DNA of 64,000 nt, from the NCBI RefSeq assembly GCF_026745355.1, contig NC_079208.1, positions 51,724,767 through 51,788,766 on the forward strand, given 5' to 3'. The stretch's first letter is position 1, and each line of letters begins with the position of its first letter. Source of the stretch: Beta vulgaris subsp. vulgaris. Lineage: Eukaryota; Streptophyta; Magnoliopsida; Caryophyllales; Amaranthaceae. Positions 23,901-34,930 of the stretch are shown piece after piece. A model generated the notes under the pieces. That model saw nothing but the letters and a program-made list of their open reading frames with translations, was not told the origin of the DNA and made no database searches. A program made the position numbers and the translations under genes.

Positions 23901-25240
23901 TCATATATTATATATTTCTTATTTTTACGTCAATCTTATGTTCTTAACACGTGGTTTTAATTTTCTATTATTTAATAACAATAACATAACTTAAAATAAT
24001 GATAACAATTACATTTATAATGATAATAATGATAACAATTACATTTATAATGATAATAATGAGATTAATAATAATTACCAATATTAATAGTTAATAAGTA
24101 CAACAACAACAATAATGATCATTTTGAACAAATGTACTAGTAAATAATAGTATTAATAGTAATAATGAATTTTTAAATATAAGCATGATCTGATCTGAAC
24201 TGATCTGAACTTATTGTTTATGATTTGATCTGATAAGATCTGAAATAAGCAAAAATAAGGTGAACTGACATAGTCTTAGTCTCTTTTTACTTGATACATT
24301 TATTGGGGAAGGAACCAAGCAATTAATTGAGGTTATTGACTCTTAACTAGTTCTAAGCCCTCTCTCAAGGGTGCATAAAACTACCTAGGTCACACATTTA
24401 AACCACTCTTATGGTCTCAAATATACATCCAAGGATAAGCACAACGTCAATTTACAAAACCCTCACTCAAATCTCACTCTCATGAGCAATTAAACAAGAA
24501 AATAGCATAAACGTCAACCTTAATCTCCTCTCTCAATTTGATTAAGGCATCAACCAACAAGCATCCAAGTAATCAACTAGGATGCAAGTAGATAATAGTC
24601 ATGCTATTGATCAATTAATAAGCCCAATCAAACCCCCAACTTCTTATTCAAACACCCAAATCGATCATGGTTGGGTTTTTACCGTACCCCAACCCCCAAC
24701 TAGTTAACTACTCACTAATCATCATAATAATACCAATAAATGAGAAAAATAAATCAAACATGAACAACTAAAGCAATGGCCAAAGATCTAACACAAGATT
24801 AAGTTAAGAAACTAAAATCTAAACATGGATCAAACTAAATAAATAAAAATTTAAATAAACAAAAAGATAAAGGTATAAAAAGTAGAGAGAAGAAGAGATA
24901 TTACAGAAACCATGAAGAAGAAATGAAGATCTTGCATTAAAAACCAAAAGTCTTGCCATAATCCAAGCTACAAAACCATAAAATCTACTTTCTCTCTCTA
25001 GGGTTTCACTTTCTCTCAATAGATTAAGTTAAGAACTCTCCAAAAATGATTTTCTTGAATAAAAGTTAATCCTTCATTAAGTTAGCATTTATATTATTAC
25101 AAAAATGGGGTTAAAAATAGCGCCCGCTCCTTGTTAAATAGGAGCGCCCTCTCCTAACAAAGTTAGGTGATGGAGCGAATGCTCATGGAGAGATCATGGG
25201 TCGCTCTACCCTACTGCCATCCCCCCTCCCCAGGATTGAT
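20999..25240. other. Non-coding repeat DNA, unit 2
   Basis: Near-identical copy of 10103-14330, including the LINE-like tail with poly(A) at 23709-23727, and differing by short indels and one 30-bp duplication (24001-24060). No gene. Confidence 0.7.
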
Positions 25241-25640
25241 TCATGCTTAATTTTAATTTCATGGCTCCAAATTGGCTGATGGTAGGGCTTTATTTGGGTT
25301 GGTTAGCCGTAACCATAAGGGGTAGTTGCTAATTGTGCGTGCTATGCCAATCTCGGCTGAACGTTCTATTCTCAAGGCAGAAGCTTGGGGGCTTCGTGAA
25401 GGTCTTCGTGCGCTAGGTTTCTAGGCATTTCTTCTCTCGTTAGTGAAGGTGATAGCTTGGTTGTTATTAATTCTCTCTAGCATTGATGGAAGATCTTTGG
25501 GAAATTAAATCTCTGGTTGATGATTCGAGTGAGGAGCTTTAGAAGTTTCAAGACATTTCCATTACCCACTGCTTTCGAGAAGCTAATCAAGCGGCTATTT
25601 CGAAAAGCTTCAGAGATTTTATTGACCTAATTATTACTTT
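25240..25640 (+). pseudogene. LINE-type RNase H-like domain relic, unit 2
   Basis: Copy of 14340-14735 with the same motifs (A-E-A-W-G-L-R-E-G-L; E-G-D-S-L). It restores one base lost in unit 1 and loses another (GTGCGCTAGG versus GTGCGGCTAGG), so the frame breaks sit at different places. Confidence 0.6.
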
Positions 25641-25853
25641 CTTCGGCTCTATGGTAACACGTTATATTATCTTTCTCGATCCAACATTTATAAGTGATTC
25701 ATATTCAATAAAGTTAATGGTTCGATGTTAGTCGTCTTGAGTGGTTAGCAATCAAATTTTCTTTTAATAGGATTAGTCTTCGATGAAATTGGACGCGCGA
25801 TTAATGAAAGAGCAGAAAGAATATTAAATATGTCCTACTTGCAATATGGAGTA

Positions 25854-26219
25854 CTAGCATTTTTCGGTGTCCTATTAATATTTTTTGTTTTTCTCAATTA
25901 GTTATTCATCAGTGTTATGAAAAAATTGATTCGAGAATACATTTATAATTATTGTTAACTTTTTACTATATTTTTCTTAAATCAATGTTTCATTGGTTTT
26001 ATTAGTTATTTGTTCATCATTATTCAAATATACTATCAAGAGAAAGAAATACATTAAAAAAAGTCTGTGCTCAAATAAAGTGGATGAATTTATGTATCGT
26101 GTCAATCAAGTTATATATCAATTTAATTTTTTAATATTTTTTTTCACACGTAGGTAATAAGAGGAAATCATTCTCCTTAATTTAATATTTAATTGAAATT
26201 TCAAATTCAATTACATTAT
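25854..26219 (-). mobile_element. Helitron 3' part, unit 2
   Basis: Ends CTAG|T on the minus strand like the unit 1 copy but without the terminal hairpin block. It joins, across the Tat insertion, to the 5' head at 37921-38050: before the insertion the element was ~500 bp. Confidence 0.6.
26215..26219. repeat. Target site duplication of Tat element (ATTAT)
   Basis: ATTAT before the left LTR, repeated at 37916-37920 after the right LTR. Confidence 0.88.
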
Positions 26220-26660
26220 TGTTCTGGTATGGGACAAATTACAGGGTCTTGAACCGTTAAGTCCTTGTATTGAAGCCGGTTTGGATCCCTGCAAAAGAGA
26301 GTAAGTAAACTAGCCTCGGGGGTTGATCCGAGGAACGCCCCTCCGATGCCTAAGTCAGTATTAGGTTAAAAGCCGGTAGCTCTCAAGTATAATGTATTGG
26401 GATTCGTGTATGTACCTTATGACTCAGATCAACGGAGTATTTATAGGGACTCGATTAAGCCCATATCTTAATTGGGCCCGGTATTTACGGGAGATCCCAA
26501 GAATATTCCCTTAGGATATATTCTTATCTTTTACTGAAAGTATATCTTTTAGTCCGTAGGCGCTGAAGATATAAATGGATCTCAGCCCAGGCTCGTAAGC
26601 CCAAAAGCTATTAGACCGGTATTGATTAAACCGGTATGGAACTTAGTCAGCCCCCATACA
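26220..26660 (-). repeat. 3' LTR of Tat element
   Basis: 441 bp, TG...CA, nearly identical to 37470-37915. It differs by a few substitutions (TGTTCTGG versus TGTTCCGG at the edge) and short indels such as the missing GA in ACGGGAGATCC. Confidence 0.92.
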
Positions 26661-26915
26661 ACTAGCCACCAAGCCGGTATGACTATCATAGGCATATCCT
26701 GCTTAGTAGGTTGTAAACCGTTATGGGAGATGCTGAGTTACTTTTAGCGAGAGAATATGAATCGTTGGTCAGAGAATTCCAACGGTCGTCTCGAGCTGCG
26801 CACCTGCATTGAAAGCTCTTCAAAGAGTGATTGCTTCATAGATGGGTGCTACTGAAACACGTGGCATGATCAGGACGGGAAGACGAAGAGTCACCTAATC
26901 TCGACCGCGACTTCT

Positions 26916-26926
26916 CTTATAAATAC
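26916..26926 (+). promoter_or_regulatory. TATA box of antisense gene
   Basis: TTATAAATACC on the plus strand, ~226 bp before the likely start codon at 27152, followed by a C/T-rich leader (CTCACATTCTCTCTCTTG). Position and context suit a pol II core promoter driving transcription opposite to the retroelement. Confidence 0.6.
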
Positions 26927-27151
26927 CTCTTGTGCGACCTCCGCTGCTCATTTCTCACATTCTCTCTCTTGTGATCGCGCTCATATCGGACTTTCTCTCT
27001 CCAAAATCCTTTCGTGTTTCTGGCGGTATTTGCTCGATCCCTCTTTCCGGCCTCACACTAACGGTTGACTCCGGTGTATTTTCTCTTCGCGTCCTTGTTT
27101 CCAGGTATTTCATCAAAACTTCTTCCAATCTTTCATACCGTCTTATTTATA

Positions 27152-29934
27152 ATGTCGTCCAATTCTGAAAATTCTGATTCTCAAGACATATCTAAATCTC
27201 CCTCCGTCATGACGGAAAGTGATGTTGAGTCTGACAATACTTCCATTAGGTCTGTAGAGGTTACTGACTCTCCCCTAATTACTCCTACTTCAGAACGTAG
27301 GGTGAATAGCCAAATTACTGTAGTACTTCGGTAGACAAAATATCGAACCGGCCATTCATGCCTCTCCCCTAAAGATGGTATTGGGGTAAACCGAGGCTTT
27401 AGGGCAATATGGGACCATGAGAGGTTTAGCTGAACTTTCTCCTGACTTGTTTCCTCCCGGCCAGTCTCCTGTCCGGCGCTCTACCTTCGAAGTGGGTGAG
27501 ACGTCCCACAGATCGGTACCTAGGGAGATCCCGACCTCTCCTGTTCATTCAGATGCTGTAGAGAGCGTAGAAAAATATGTAGCAGGGTCGGATGAGGAGT
27601 CCACTACTTTAGAAGCCGAGTCGGATTCTGACCAAGAGGACCCTCCCGAGATAATCCCGGAGGATACTGATGAGGATACCCTGGCTGAATTGTTCATGCC
27701 GCCCAGTGATGACGGTTGCGCCGCCAGCGTTCAGTTGGATAGTGGCTGGGTGAAGACTTGTAGGAAAAGTAAATTTCTCATCAAGGGTCCAAAGTATTTT
27801 GCCTTTCCTGAGGATTACCGCTTGGTGCTTCCGGCTGAAGGGAGCCGGGTTACGAACTGTCCTGTCGATCATGTGGCCATTTATGCTCACATGCTTGACT
27901 TTGGGTTGAGGTTCCCTTAGATCCCTTCTTTATTAAGGTTTTCAAGGCCTGGAATATCTGTCTGGCACAGATGACCCCCCTTGGATGGCGGAATTTGATG
28001 GCTTACGCCTGGATGGTCCGTTGTAAGGGTTTTCCGGAAACGTTAAACCTCTTCCGAAAATTGCATTGGATTAAGGAGGATGGTTCCGCCAAAGGAAAAG
28101 GAGCCGGGAAGAAAAGGAAATCCGGTGATGAGCTCGAGGGCCGGGGTGGATGGATATCTTGTACACAAAGCTGGCAAACTAACGGTGTACCCTAAACCGT
28201 CTGGCCTCAAGCTTTGGAGAGGCCGATTTTTCTGGGTGCGCGTGCCCGACGACTTCCCGCTGAGGCGCCAATGGACTAAGCCCCGTTCCCGAATGGAGCA
28301 TATCAGGGACCGGGGTCTATCCCGCCGGGAAAGGATTGCATATGACTATTTTGCGTCGGACTCCATCCCGGCCTTAAGGGGCAAGAAAAGGATCCCGGTT
28401 CCCAAGTATTGGCTTCCTCATACCAGCTACATTTTTACCAATCCGGCCTTGTCGGCCTTAGGCTTCTGCCGGTCTGACCCATACGGTGTGTTTTTATTTT
28501 TGCTTTGCTAGCTATCTGTGTTTGTATTTTGCTTTTGTTTAACTGCGATCTCGTCTTCCTTGTAGGCAAGGATTTCCTGATTCGTGAAGCTCTTCACGTC
28601 GATAGATCATATCGGCCTTTAAGCAACATGCCTCCCAAACCTGCAGGCAAATTTGTCCCTATCCAGATGTCGGCTGGCGGCGGCCGAGGAGGTCGAGGTG
28701 GTCGGGGATCTGGCCAGAAATCCGGCTCTGAAGACGATGTCAGGGATACTATCCCCCTGCTACGTCGCCAGGCTGAGGTCCTGGCCCGGAAAAGGAAATC
28801 GGAGCCGACCAAGGAGGAGCCGGCGGCCAAGAAGGCTGCTTCTAAGGCGGGCAAGGAAAAGGAAATCCCAGCTTCCACTCCTCCTACCCTTCTTACCGGC
28901 CGGTTGCTGAGGTTGGCGGCTCTTCGCTGCGGCCCAAAATATACAAGCAGCTGACTCTGCCGGAAATGGTGCCCGACTTGGAGTCATTTGCCAAGCCCAG
29001 GAAGCAGGGCTACCTGGAGCGCAACCGGCTTAACATGCCGTATATTCTGAAGAAGCGTTGGACGAGGTCGCCGGTAAAGGACGGTGAGAAGTTCGATCCA
29101 AAGCTTAATATTTTGGATGACGAGTCACTGCTCCTGGACCGCCCTCTGGAAGGCGGGAACCTGGGGTATCGTATTTTGAAGGCCACGCAGCTTAAATACG
29201 ATATTCCGGTGAACGAAGTGCACACGCTTGCTGCGACGCACGCGCAACAACTGGCCCTGGTAAGATGCTTAATTTTTCCTTTTACGCAAGTCTGTTATCG
29301 GTTTTTTCCCTGAAATTAACCTTTCTGTTTGTCTTGCCTTTTGCAGTCCGCCAATCCAGTAAAGAGCTATGTAACTTCTACCGGTATTTTCAGACTTCTT
29401 ACTTCACGAGGTAAAGGAGCCCGGGAGCTGAACGGCCGGATGCTCCTGAAGGAACATGAGCTGCTCATGGCCAATACCGAGAAGAACGACGCTCTGGCCG
29501 CTGAGAGCAAGGCCGACGCCGCTCATACGAAGGTGGTGGAGGATCACTCTCTGGTCCTGTTCAATAAGGATGAAGAGATCAGGCTTCTCCGGGAGCAAAT
29601 TTCTGAAGCCAAAGAGCTGGAGCGTGCTGCCGTTAGGGAGTACCAAAAGAGTGTGAATTTTGTGAGCCGCCTACTCAATCGGTACAATGGTGGCTGGTCT
29701 GCGGCCATGAGATGTGTTCGCCACACCTTCCCGGACTTCGACTGGTCCAAGGTTGAGGAGGCGCATGTTCAACTCGTCCATGGGCTACCAGTTGAGGGTG
29801 AGGACCTGGATCCCGGCGTTACTGAAGCCGACATTGTTAACGCGGATCCCAGGGCGGAGTTTGAAGAGGAGCCGGAAGCTGTTAATGATGATGCTGAGAC
29901 AGCCAACCCTGCTACCGGTCAAAACCTGGAATAG
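27152..29934 (+). CDS. Antisense spliced extra gene of Tat element (gypsy-type transposon domain + coiled coil)
   Basis: Coding blocks on the strand opposite gag-pol: 27152-27334 (Ser/Asp/Glu-rich N terminus), 27417-27920, 27971-28485, 28566-29259, 29347-29934. Likely introns: 28486-28565 (GT...TGTAG) and 29260-29346 (GTAAG...TTGCAG), both of which join frames cleanly. The first gap (27335-27416) is unexplained. The 27700-28400 part (L-D-S-G-W, F-P-E-D-Y-R-L, H-M-L-D-F-G-L-R, then P-F-F then W-R-N-L-M-A-Y-A-W, later G-R-F-F-W-V-R) resembles the plant 'putative gypsy type transposon' family (Transposase_28 in Pfam, from memory). Then comes a Gly/Arg-rich and Lys-rich basic linker and a ~100-residue coiled coil, ending in an acidic tail. 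Function unknown. A one-base deletion near 27912 stops the frame. Confidence 0.65.
28486..28565 (+). other. Predicted intron 1 of antisense gene (80 bp)
   Basis: Donor ACG|GTGTG, T-rich body, acceptor TTGTAG|GC. Removing it joins ...S-D-P-Y-G to K-D-F-L-I-R-E in frame. The unspliced sequence has an in-frame stop. Confidence 0.6.
29260..29346 (+). other. Predicted intron 2 of antisense gene (87 bp)
   Basis: Donor CTG|GTAAGATGC (strong consensus), pyrimidine-rich tract, acceptor TTTTGCAG|TCC. Conserved at 18372-18457 in unit 1. The T-rich interval is much more AT-rich than the exons. Confidence 0.65.
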
Positions 29935-30267
29935 CAAGTGTTGGTTATCGACGGCTCCGAGGAGGAAGAGAAGCCAAGTAGACCTTCCGCCTTCCTCCTT
30001 ATTTCTTCTTGCTTTGGGCCACTTTGTGGGTGGTGTGCTTTTTGCGCCCATAATGCCTCCCCCCTTGGGCAGCCAAACTATTCTTACCGTTCTATAAATC
30101 CGTTCGCCTGTGATCGGTGTTCTTGTTTAATTTTAGTGGTCATACCGTATGTGGTTGACTGCTTAGCTTTAGGACTGTACTTTTTTCTTGATTAATGAAG
30201 TACATTTTTTGGTCAACTTTTGTGTCGTCTCTTAATTGTTTTATATGTCTTATTCTTGTGATTTATT

Positions 30268-30890
30268 TAATCCGGCAGATTCAATAAGGTCGTTGATCGG
30301 TTTCACATTATTTGATTAATCCAGCAGATCCACTAAGGTCATTGACTGATTAATCAATAATGTCTAATTTATTTCATTCCGGCAGATCCTCGAGGGTCAT
30401 TGACCGATTTCACACTATTGATTAATCCAGCAAATCCACTAAGGTCATTGACTGATTAATCAATAATGTTTAATTTATTTCATTCTGGCAGATCCACGAA
30501 GGTCATTGACCGGTTTCACATTATTGATTAATCCAGCAGATCCACTAAGGTCATTGACTGATTAATCAATAATGTCTAATTTATTTTATTCCGGCAGATC
30601 CGCGAAGGTCATTGACCGGTTTCACATTATTGATTAATCCAGCAGATCCACTAAGGTCATTGACTGATTAATCAATAATGTCTAATTTATTTTATTCCGG
30701 CAGATCCACGAAGGTCATTGACCGATTTCATACTATTGATTAGTTCAGCAGATCCGCTAAGGTCATTGACTGACGAATCAATAATGTTAGTTTATTTCAT
30801 CCCGGCAGATCCACGGAGGTCATTGACCGGTTTCATACTATTGATTAGTTCAGCAGATCCGCTAAGGTCATTGACTGACTAATCAATATT
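30268..30890. repeat. 106-bp tandem repeat array of the Tat element
   Basis: About five dimeric 106-bp units between the antisense gene and integrase, the cleanest of the three arrays. Tandem repeats in this segment are a known habit of Tat elements and a documented source of plant satellites. Confidence 0.9.
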
Positions 30891-31029
30891 ACTTCTTTGT
30901 TTGGGCAGTATTGAGACTTTATGTATGTAGAAGATGCTCATTTTATTAAGATAAGACGGCTCTTCCTGGCCATGCCGGAATTATTGCCTACAATTAAACT
31001 GATAAATCTGTTCGGCTTTCCGCCGAATT

Positions 31030-32092
31030 ATTCACTCCTACTGGCAACATTGCCCTTCTTTTACTACACGTAGTATTTCTTAAGTACGCTGGCGTTCCAA
31101 CTATTTTCAACAGCTTGCCTGCCATGTCTGCGAGCCGGTAGGACCCTGGTACTATTTCTTCTTTACCAAGTAAGGCCTTCCCAATTGGCCGTAAGCTTTC
31201 CATCCACGTGGGCTTTTCCCGTTGCTGCCGTCCGCCTGAGGACGAGGTCTCCTTTGGAGATAGGACGGCTTCGCACTCTTTTATTGTAGGCCTTGCTTAT
31301 CCGGTCTTTGTATGCTGCCGACCTCAGCTCTGCAGCCAATCTGATCTCTGTAAGAGGTCTAGTCCTCCTTGTGTATTTGCTCGTTCAAAGGGCTCATAGT
31401 TCAGGATCCGCCAGTTGGGTAACCCTTCTACCGGAGTACTGCCTCTGCCCGAAAGCTACCTGAACGGGTTTCCCGGTGGCTTCCTTTTCGGTGGTCCTGT
31501 TGGACCACAGCACTGCTGGTACCATGTCGGCCCATGCCCCTTCACTCATCCAACCTCTTCTTCAGGGCATTGAGGATCTGTTTGTTAGCGCTTCGCTTGG
31601 CCGTTGCTTTGCGGATGGCAACTGAAGAGTAGGCGAACTTGATGCTGTAAGGACGCAAAAAGTCGCGTATCGGACCGCAATCGAACTGGACGCCATGATC
31701 CATCACTATTCCCATCGGGATGCCGAACCTAGTGATGATGTTCTGCCAGATAAACTTCTTTACCTGATTAGCCGTTATTTTTGCTGTTGGCCTGCCTCAT
31801 CCATTTCGTGAAGTAGTCAATACCCACTATAGAACTTTCTTCCCCCGGATGCCGGCGTAAAGGGCCCTATAATTCCATCCCCCACTGCGAAAGGGATTGG
31901 GTTTAAAATCGGCTGAAGGTCATTGGCCGGCTGGTTTATCACTGGTGCAAGCCTTTGACACTTATCACACTTTTTCACGTAGGTTTGGGCATCCGTCAGC
32001 ATTGTAGGCCAGTAAAACCCTGCTCGCAACACTTTAAGTGCTAACGCCTTACCACCGATATGGTTCCCGCAGCACCTTCGTGAATTCCTCAA
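31030..32092 (-). pseudogene. Integrase (Tat pol)
   Basis: Minus-strand fragments: H2C2 zinc-binding end with C-D-K-C-Q-R at ~31955-31975 preceded by G-F-Y-W-P-T-M. The core follows with D-H-G-V-Q-F-D near 31690 and ...S-S-V-A near 31625, then the C-terminal G-S-Y-R-L-A-D-M at ~31125. This is the enzyme that inserts element cDNA. Frame is broken several times (for example after Q-W-G-M near 31870). The left edge marks the end of pol; 106-bp repeats follow. Confidence 0.8.
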
Positions 32093-32333
32093 TTATTTTT
32101 GTTGCTTCGTGAGCCGTGACACACCTTAGCAAAGGCAGTGAGAATCCTTTCTTGTACAGCTGTCCTTGAAAGACGCAGTACCAAACAGAGTCCTCTTTCT
32201 TTTTCGCCGCCATCTTCTCTTCCGGGAGCTCACCCTTGAGCTTATATGCCAGTATACCATCGTACCACTCTGGTTCAGAGGTGATTGTATTAACGGACGC
32301 TTGGGTAACTTCTATACTTCTTTCTTCAATGTC

Positions 32334-32710
32334 TCACCTGACGTTCCTTTTCTTGTCGCTTAGACTGGAACTTGCCAGTTTTGATAGGGCATCTGCCGCC
32401 ATGTTTTCTGCTCTCGGGACCAATTGCACTTCGAAGCTTCGCAACCCTTTTACCATGTTCTTGACCAGATTGAGGTATTTCTGCATTACCGGTTCTCTGG
32501 CCTCATACGTCCCTTCTATTTGGCTCGAGATTAATTGTGAGTCCGTTATCATGATGACGTTTTTTGCTCCAGCCGCAATGCTCAGACTTAGTCCGGCCAG
32601 GGCTGCTTCGTACTCAGCTTCATTGTTGGAGGCCTTAAACCCGAAACGAATGGCATGCTCAAAGATTTCTCCTTCTGGGGACGTCATGACCACCCCGGCT
32701 CCGGCTCCAC
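32334..32710 (-). CDS. Second (archaeal-type) RNase H of Tat pol
   Basis: Continuous minus-strand frame with N-N-E-A-E-Y-E-A-A-L-A-G-L (catalytic Glu), I-T-D-S-Q-L (catalytic Asp) and N-M-A-A-D-A-L-S-K-L (final Asp): all key residues of a type I archaeal/plant RNase H domain. This extra domain is diagnostic for the Tat lineage, where the usual RT-linked RNase H lies upstream. Removes RNA from the RNA:DNA hybrid during reverse transcription. Confidence 0.85.
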
Positions 32711-32795
32711 TCTGGGCTGCTGACCCATCTACCTCGATTTTCCACCTGCCGGTGGATTCTGTTGTTCAGATAGGTTGTCTCCACTATGAAGTCTG

Positions 32796-33300
32796 CTAAA
32801 GCTTGGGCTTTGATCGCGTACGCGGCCGGTATTCTATGTCAAACTCCGATAGCTCAATTGCCCACTTCAATAGTCGTCCTGTGGTGTCAGTTTGTGGAGA
32901 CTTTTTCCAAAGGCTGATTGTGAGGACTTGGACAGTGTGGGAGTCAAAGTATGGTCTCAGCTTTCTTGCTGCAATCAAGACGGCATAGGCCATTTTTTCC
33001 AGACATTCATATCTTTCTCCGCCCGGCAAGTACTGACTGACAAAGTATATGGGGCTTTGCTGCCCTGCCGGTTTACTAATAATACGCTGCGACCGTCTTC
33101 TCGTTACTGAACGTATAGCTGCAGCTTCTCCCCCAACTCTGGCCGGGTTATGGTGGGCAGTTGCAGGAAGTGTTCTTTTACCTTCTCGAAGGCTTGTTTC
33201 TGCTCCTCTCCCACTCAAACTTCTTGTTTCCTCTGAGTATTTTAAAGAATGGTAAGGCCTTTTCAGCCGACTTGGAAACGAATCTTGTTAGAGCCGTCAT
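32796..33300 (-). pseudogene. RT-linked RNase H of Tat pol
   Basis: Minus-strand frame with P-I-Y-F-V-S-Q, R-Y-E-C-L-E-K-M-A-Y-A and L-L-K-W-A-I-E-L-S-E-F-D-I-E-Y, the typical C-terminal region of Ty3/gypsy reverse transcriptases. Preceded and followed by frameshifts joining it to RT and to the second RNase H. Confidence 0.82.
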
Positions 33301-33429
33301 CCGCCCGGTCAGCTTTTGAAGTCCCGGATGCTCTTTGGCTCCGGGAGATCACTGATGCTTTGATTTTTCGGGGTTGGCATCGATCCCCCTTTCACTCACC
33401 ATGAACCCAGGAACTTGCCGGATCGCCCC

Positions 33430-34110
33430 AAACACGCATTTCTTCGGATTTAACTTCATCTGATGCTGCCGGAGTGTTTCGAACGTTTCCTCAGGTCAAC
33501 TATGTGGTCTTCTTCTGTTAAGCTCTTGACTATGCTGTCGTCCACATATACCTCTACGTTTCTGCCTTTTTGTGCTCGAATATCTTGTCTACTAGCTTTT
33601 GATAGGTAGCACCGGCATTCTTGAGCCCAAATGGCATGCCTTGTAGGCATAACTCCTGCATCTGTAATGAAAGCGCTTTTCCTGTCGGATTCAGCAACTT
33701 ATCTGGTGATACCCTGAAAAAGCATCCATGAAGCTCAACATGCGTGGCCGCTAGTTGAGTCTACCAGCTGGTCAATTCTTGGCAAGGGTAGCAGTCCTTT
33801 GGGACAGGCTTTGTTAAGGTCGGTAAAGTCTACACACATACGCCATGTCCCATTGGATTTTTTCACCATCACCACATTCGCCAACCACTCTGGGTAATCG
33901 CAAGGTTCAATAAAGTCTGCCACTAGCAATTTGTCCACTTTCTCCTTTATGGCCGCGTTCTTTTCGGCAGAGAAGTTTCGCTTCTTCTGCTTTACCGGCC
34001 TTACATCCTCGTTACATTTAGACGGTGCACCATGAATCTGGGTCAATGCCGGCATTTCGTCTGCCGAGAAAGCGAAAATGTCGGCATGACCTCTTAGCAA
34101 GGAAATTAGG
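33430..34110 (-). pseudogene. Reverse transcriptase of Tat pol
   Basis: The 34100-33735 frame holds V-R-P-V-K-Q-K-K-R, the W-R-M-C-V-D-F-T-D-L-N-K-A-C-P-K block and P-R-I-D-Q-L-V-D. After a frameshift, M-P-F-G-L-K-N-A-G-A-type residues and the active-site Y-V-D-D (around 33535-33545) follow, then N-P-K-K-C-V-F-G in yet another frame. All conserved RT blocks are present; only the frame is broken, at three or more points. Confidence 0.85.
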
Positions 34111-34399
34111 TTAACCTTACTTCTTCACCCAAATCGGACCCAATTTTTACTGTTCTGTCAGGTCTTCTTCTTCCAGCTGATTTCTTCAGTTTCCCCGCTG
34201 GCTAGGTCTCGGCTGATCTGCCGGCCTTGCCTCGAAATTCTCCATGACAGATCCTTCTTGCTTTATTTTCCAGCCTTCTCCGTTTCTTTCTGACGGTGTG
34301 TTCGGCTGGCCGTTTATGGTCAGAGTGTTTTCGCGGTAAGGTAGCAGCCCTTGCCGACTCTTGATTTCCTCTGATTTTCTCGGGTTGCCGTCATTGGAG

Positions 34400-34850
34400 G
34401 TGTAATCATGGTAAGGTGGTACGTTGAGACGACAGCCTGGGCGTCGTGAATTAGCGGCCTTCCAATGATGGCGTTATACGCCGCTGGGAACTACAACCAG
34501 AAACTCCACCATGAGGTCTTTGGACGGGACCCTCTCCAATTTTGACCGCCAGCTTTACCGTCCCTTCTGGGACAACAGATGCTCCTGTGAAACCGATAAC
34601 CGGGTAAGAGACCGGCTTCAAACATGTTTCGTCAAACCCATTTTTTCAAACGTCTCTTTGTAGAGAATATTGGCGGAGCTTCCTCCGTCGACCAGAACGC
34701 GATGGACCATGCATTGGATATTTCAGAGATACTACCAAAGGGTCGTCATGGGATAAACGATCCCTTTAGCGTCCTCTGAAGTAAAAGCCACAAACGGCAT
34801 GGATGGAGGTGCCGGTCATTTTCTGGCATTGTAGTAATTCACCTGGTGGC
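34400..34850 (-). pseudogene. Aspartic protease region of Tat element
   Basis: The minus strand near 34670-34705 encodes V-L-V-D-G-G-S-S-A-N-I-L, the protease active site with the D-G-G-S-S-A form usual in Tat elements. Downstream are S-Y-P-V-I-G-F-T-G and L-A-V-K-I-G-E-G. Cleaves the Gag-Pol polyprotein. Broken by frameshifts. Confidence 0.7.
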
Positions 34851-34930
34851 GGACTTCTTTCAGACTAGCTTTCGCCCCGTGAATACTACCGCCTCTGTTG
34901 GTCCTCCGCTTATGATGGATCTCAGTGATC

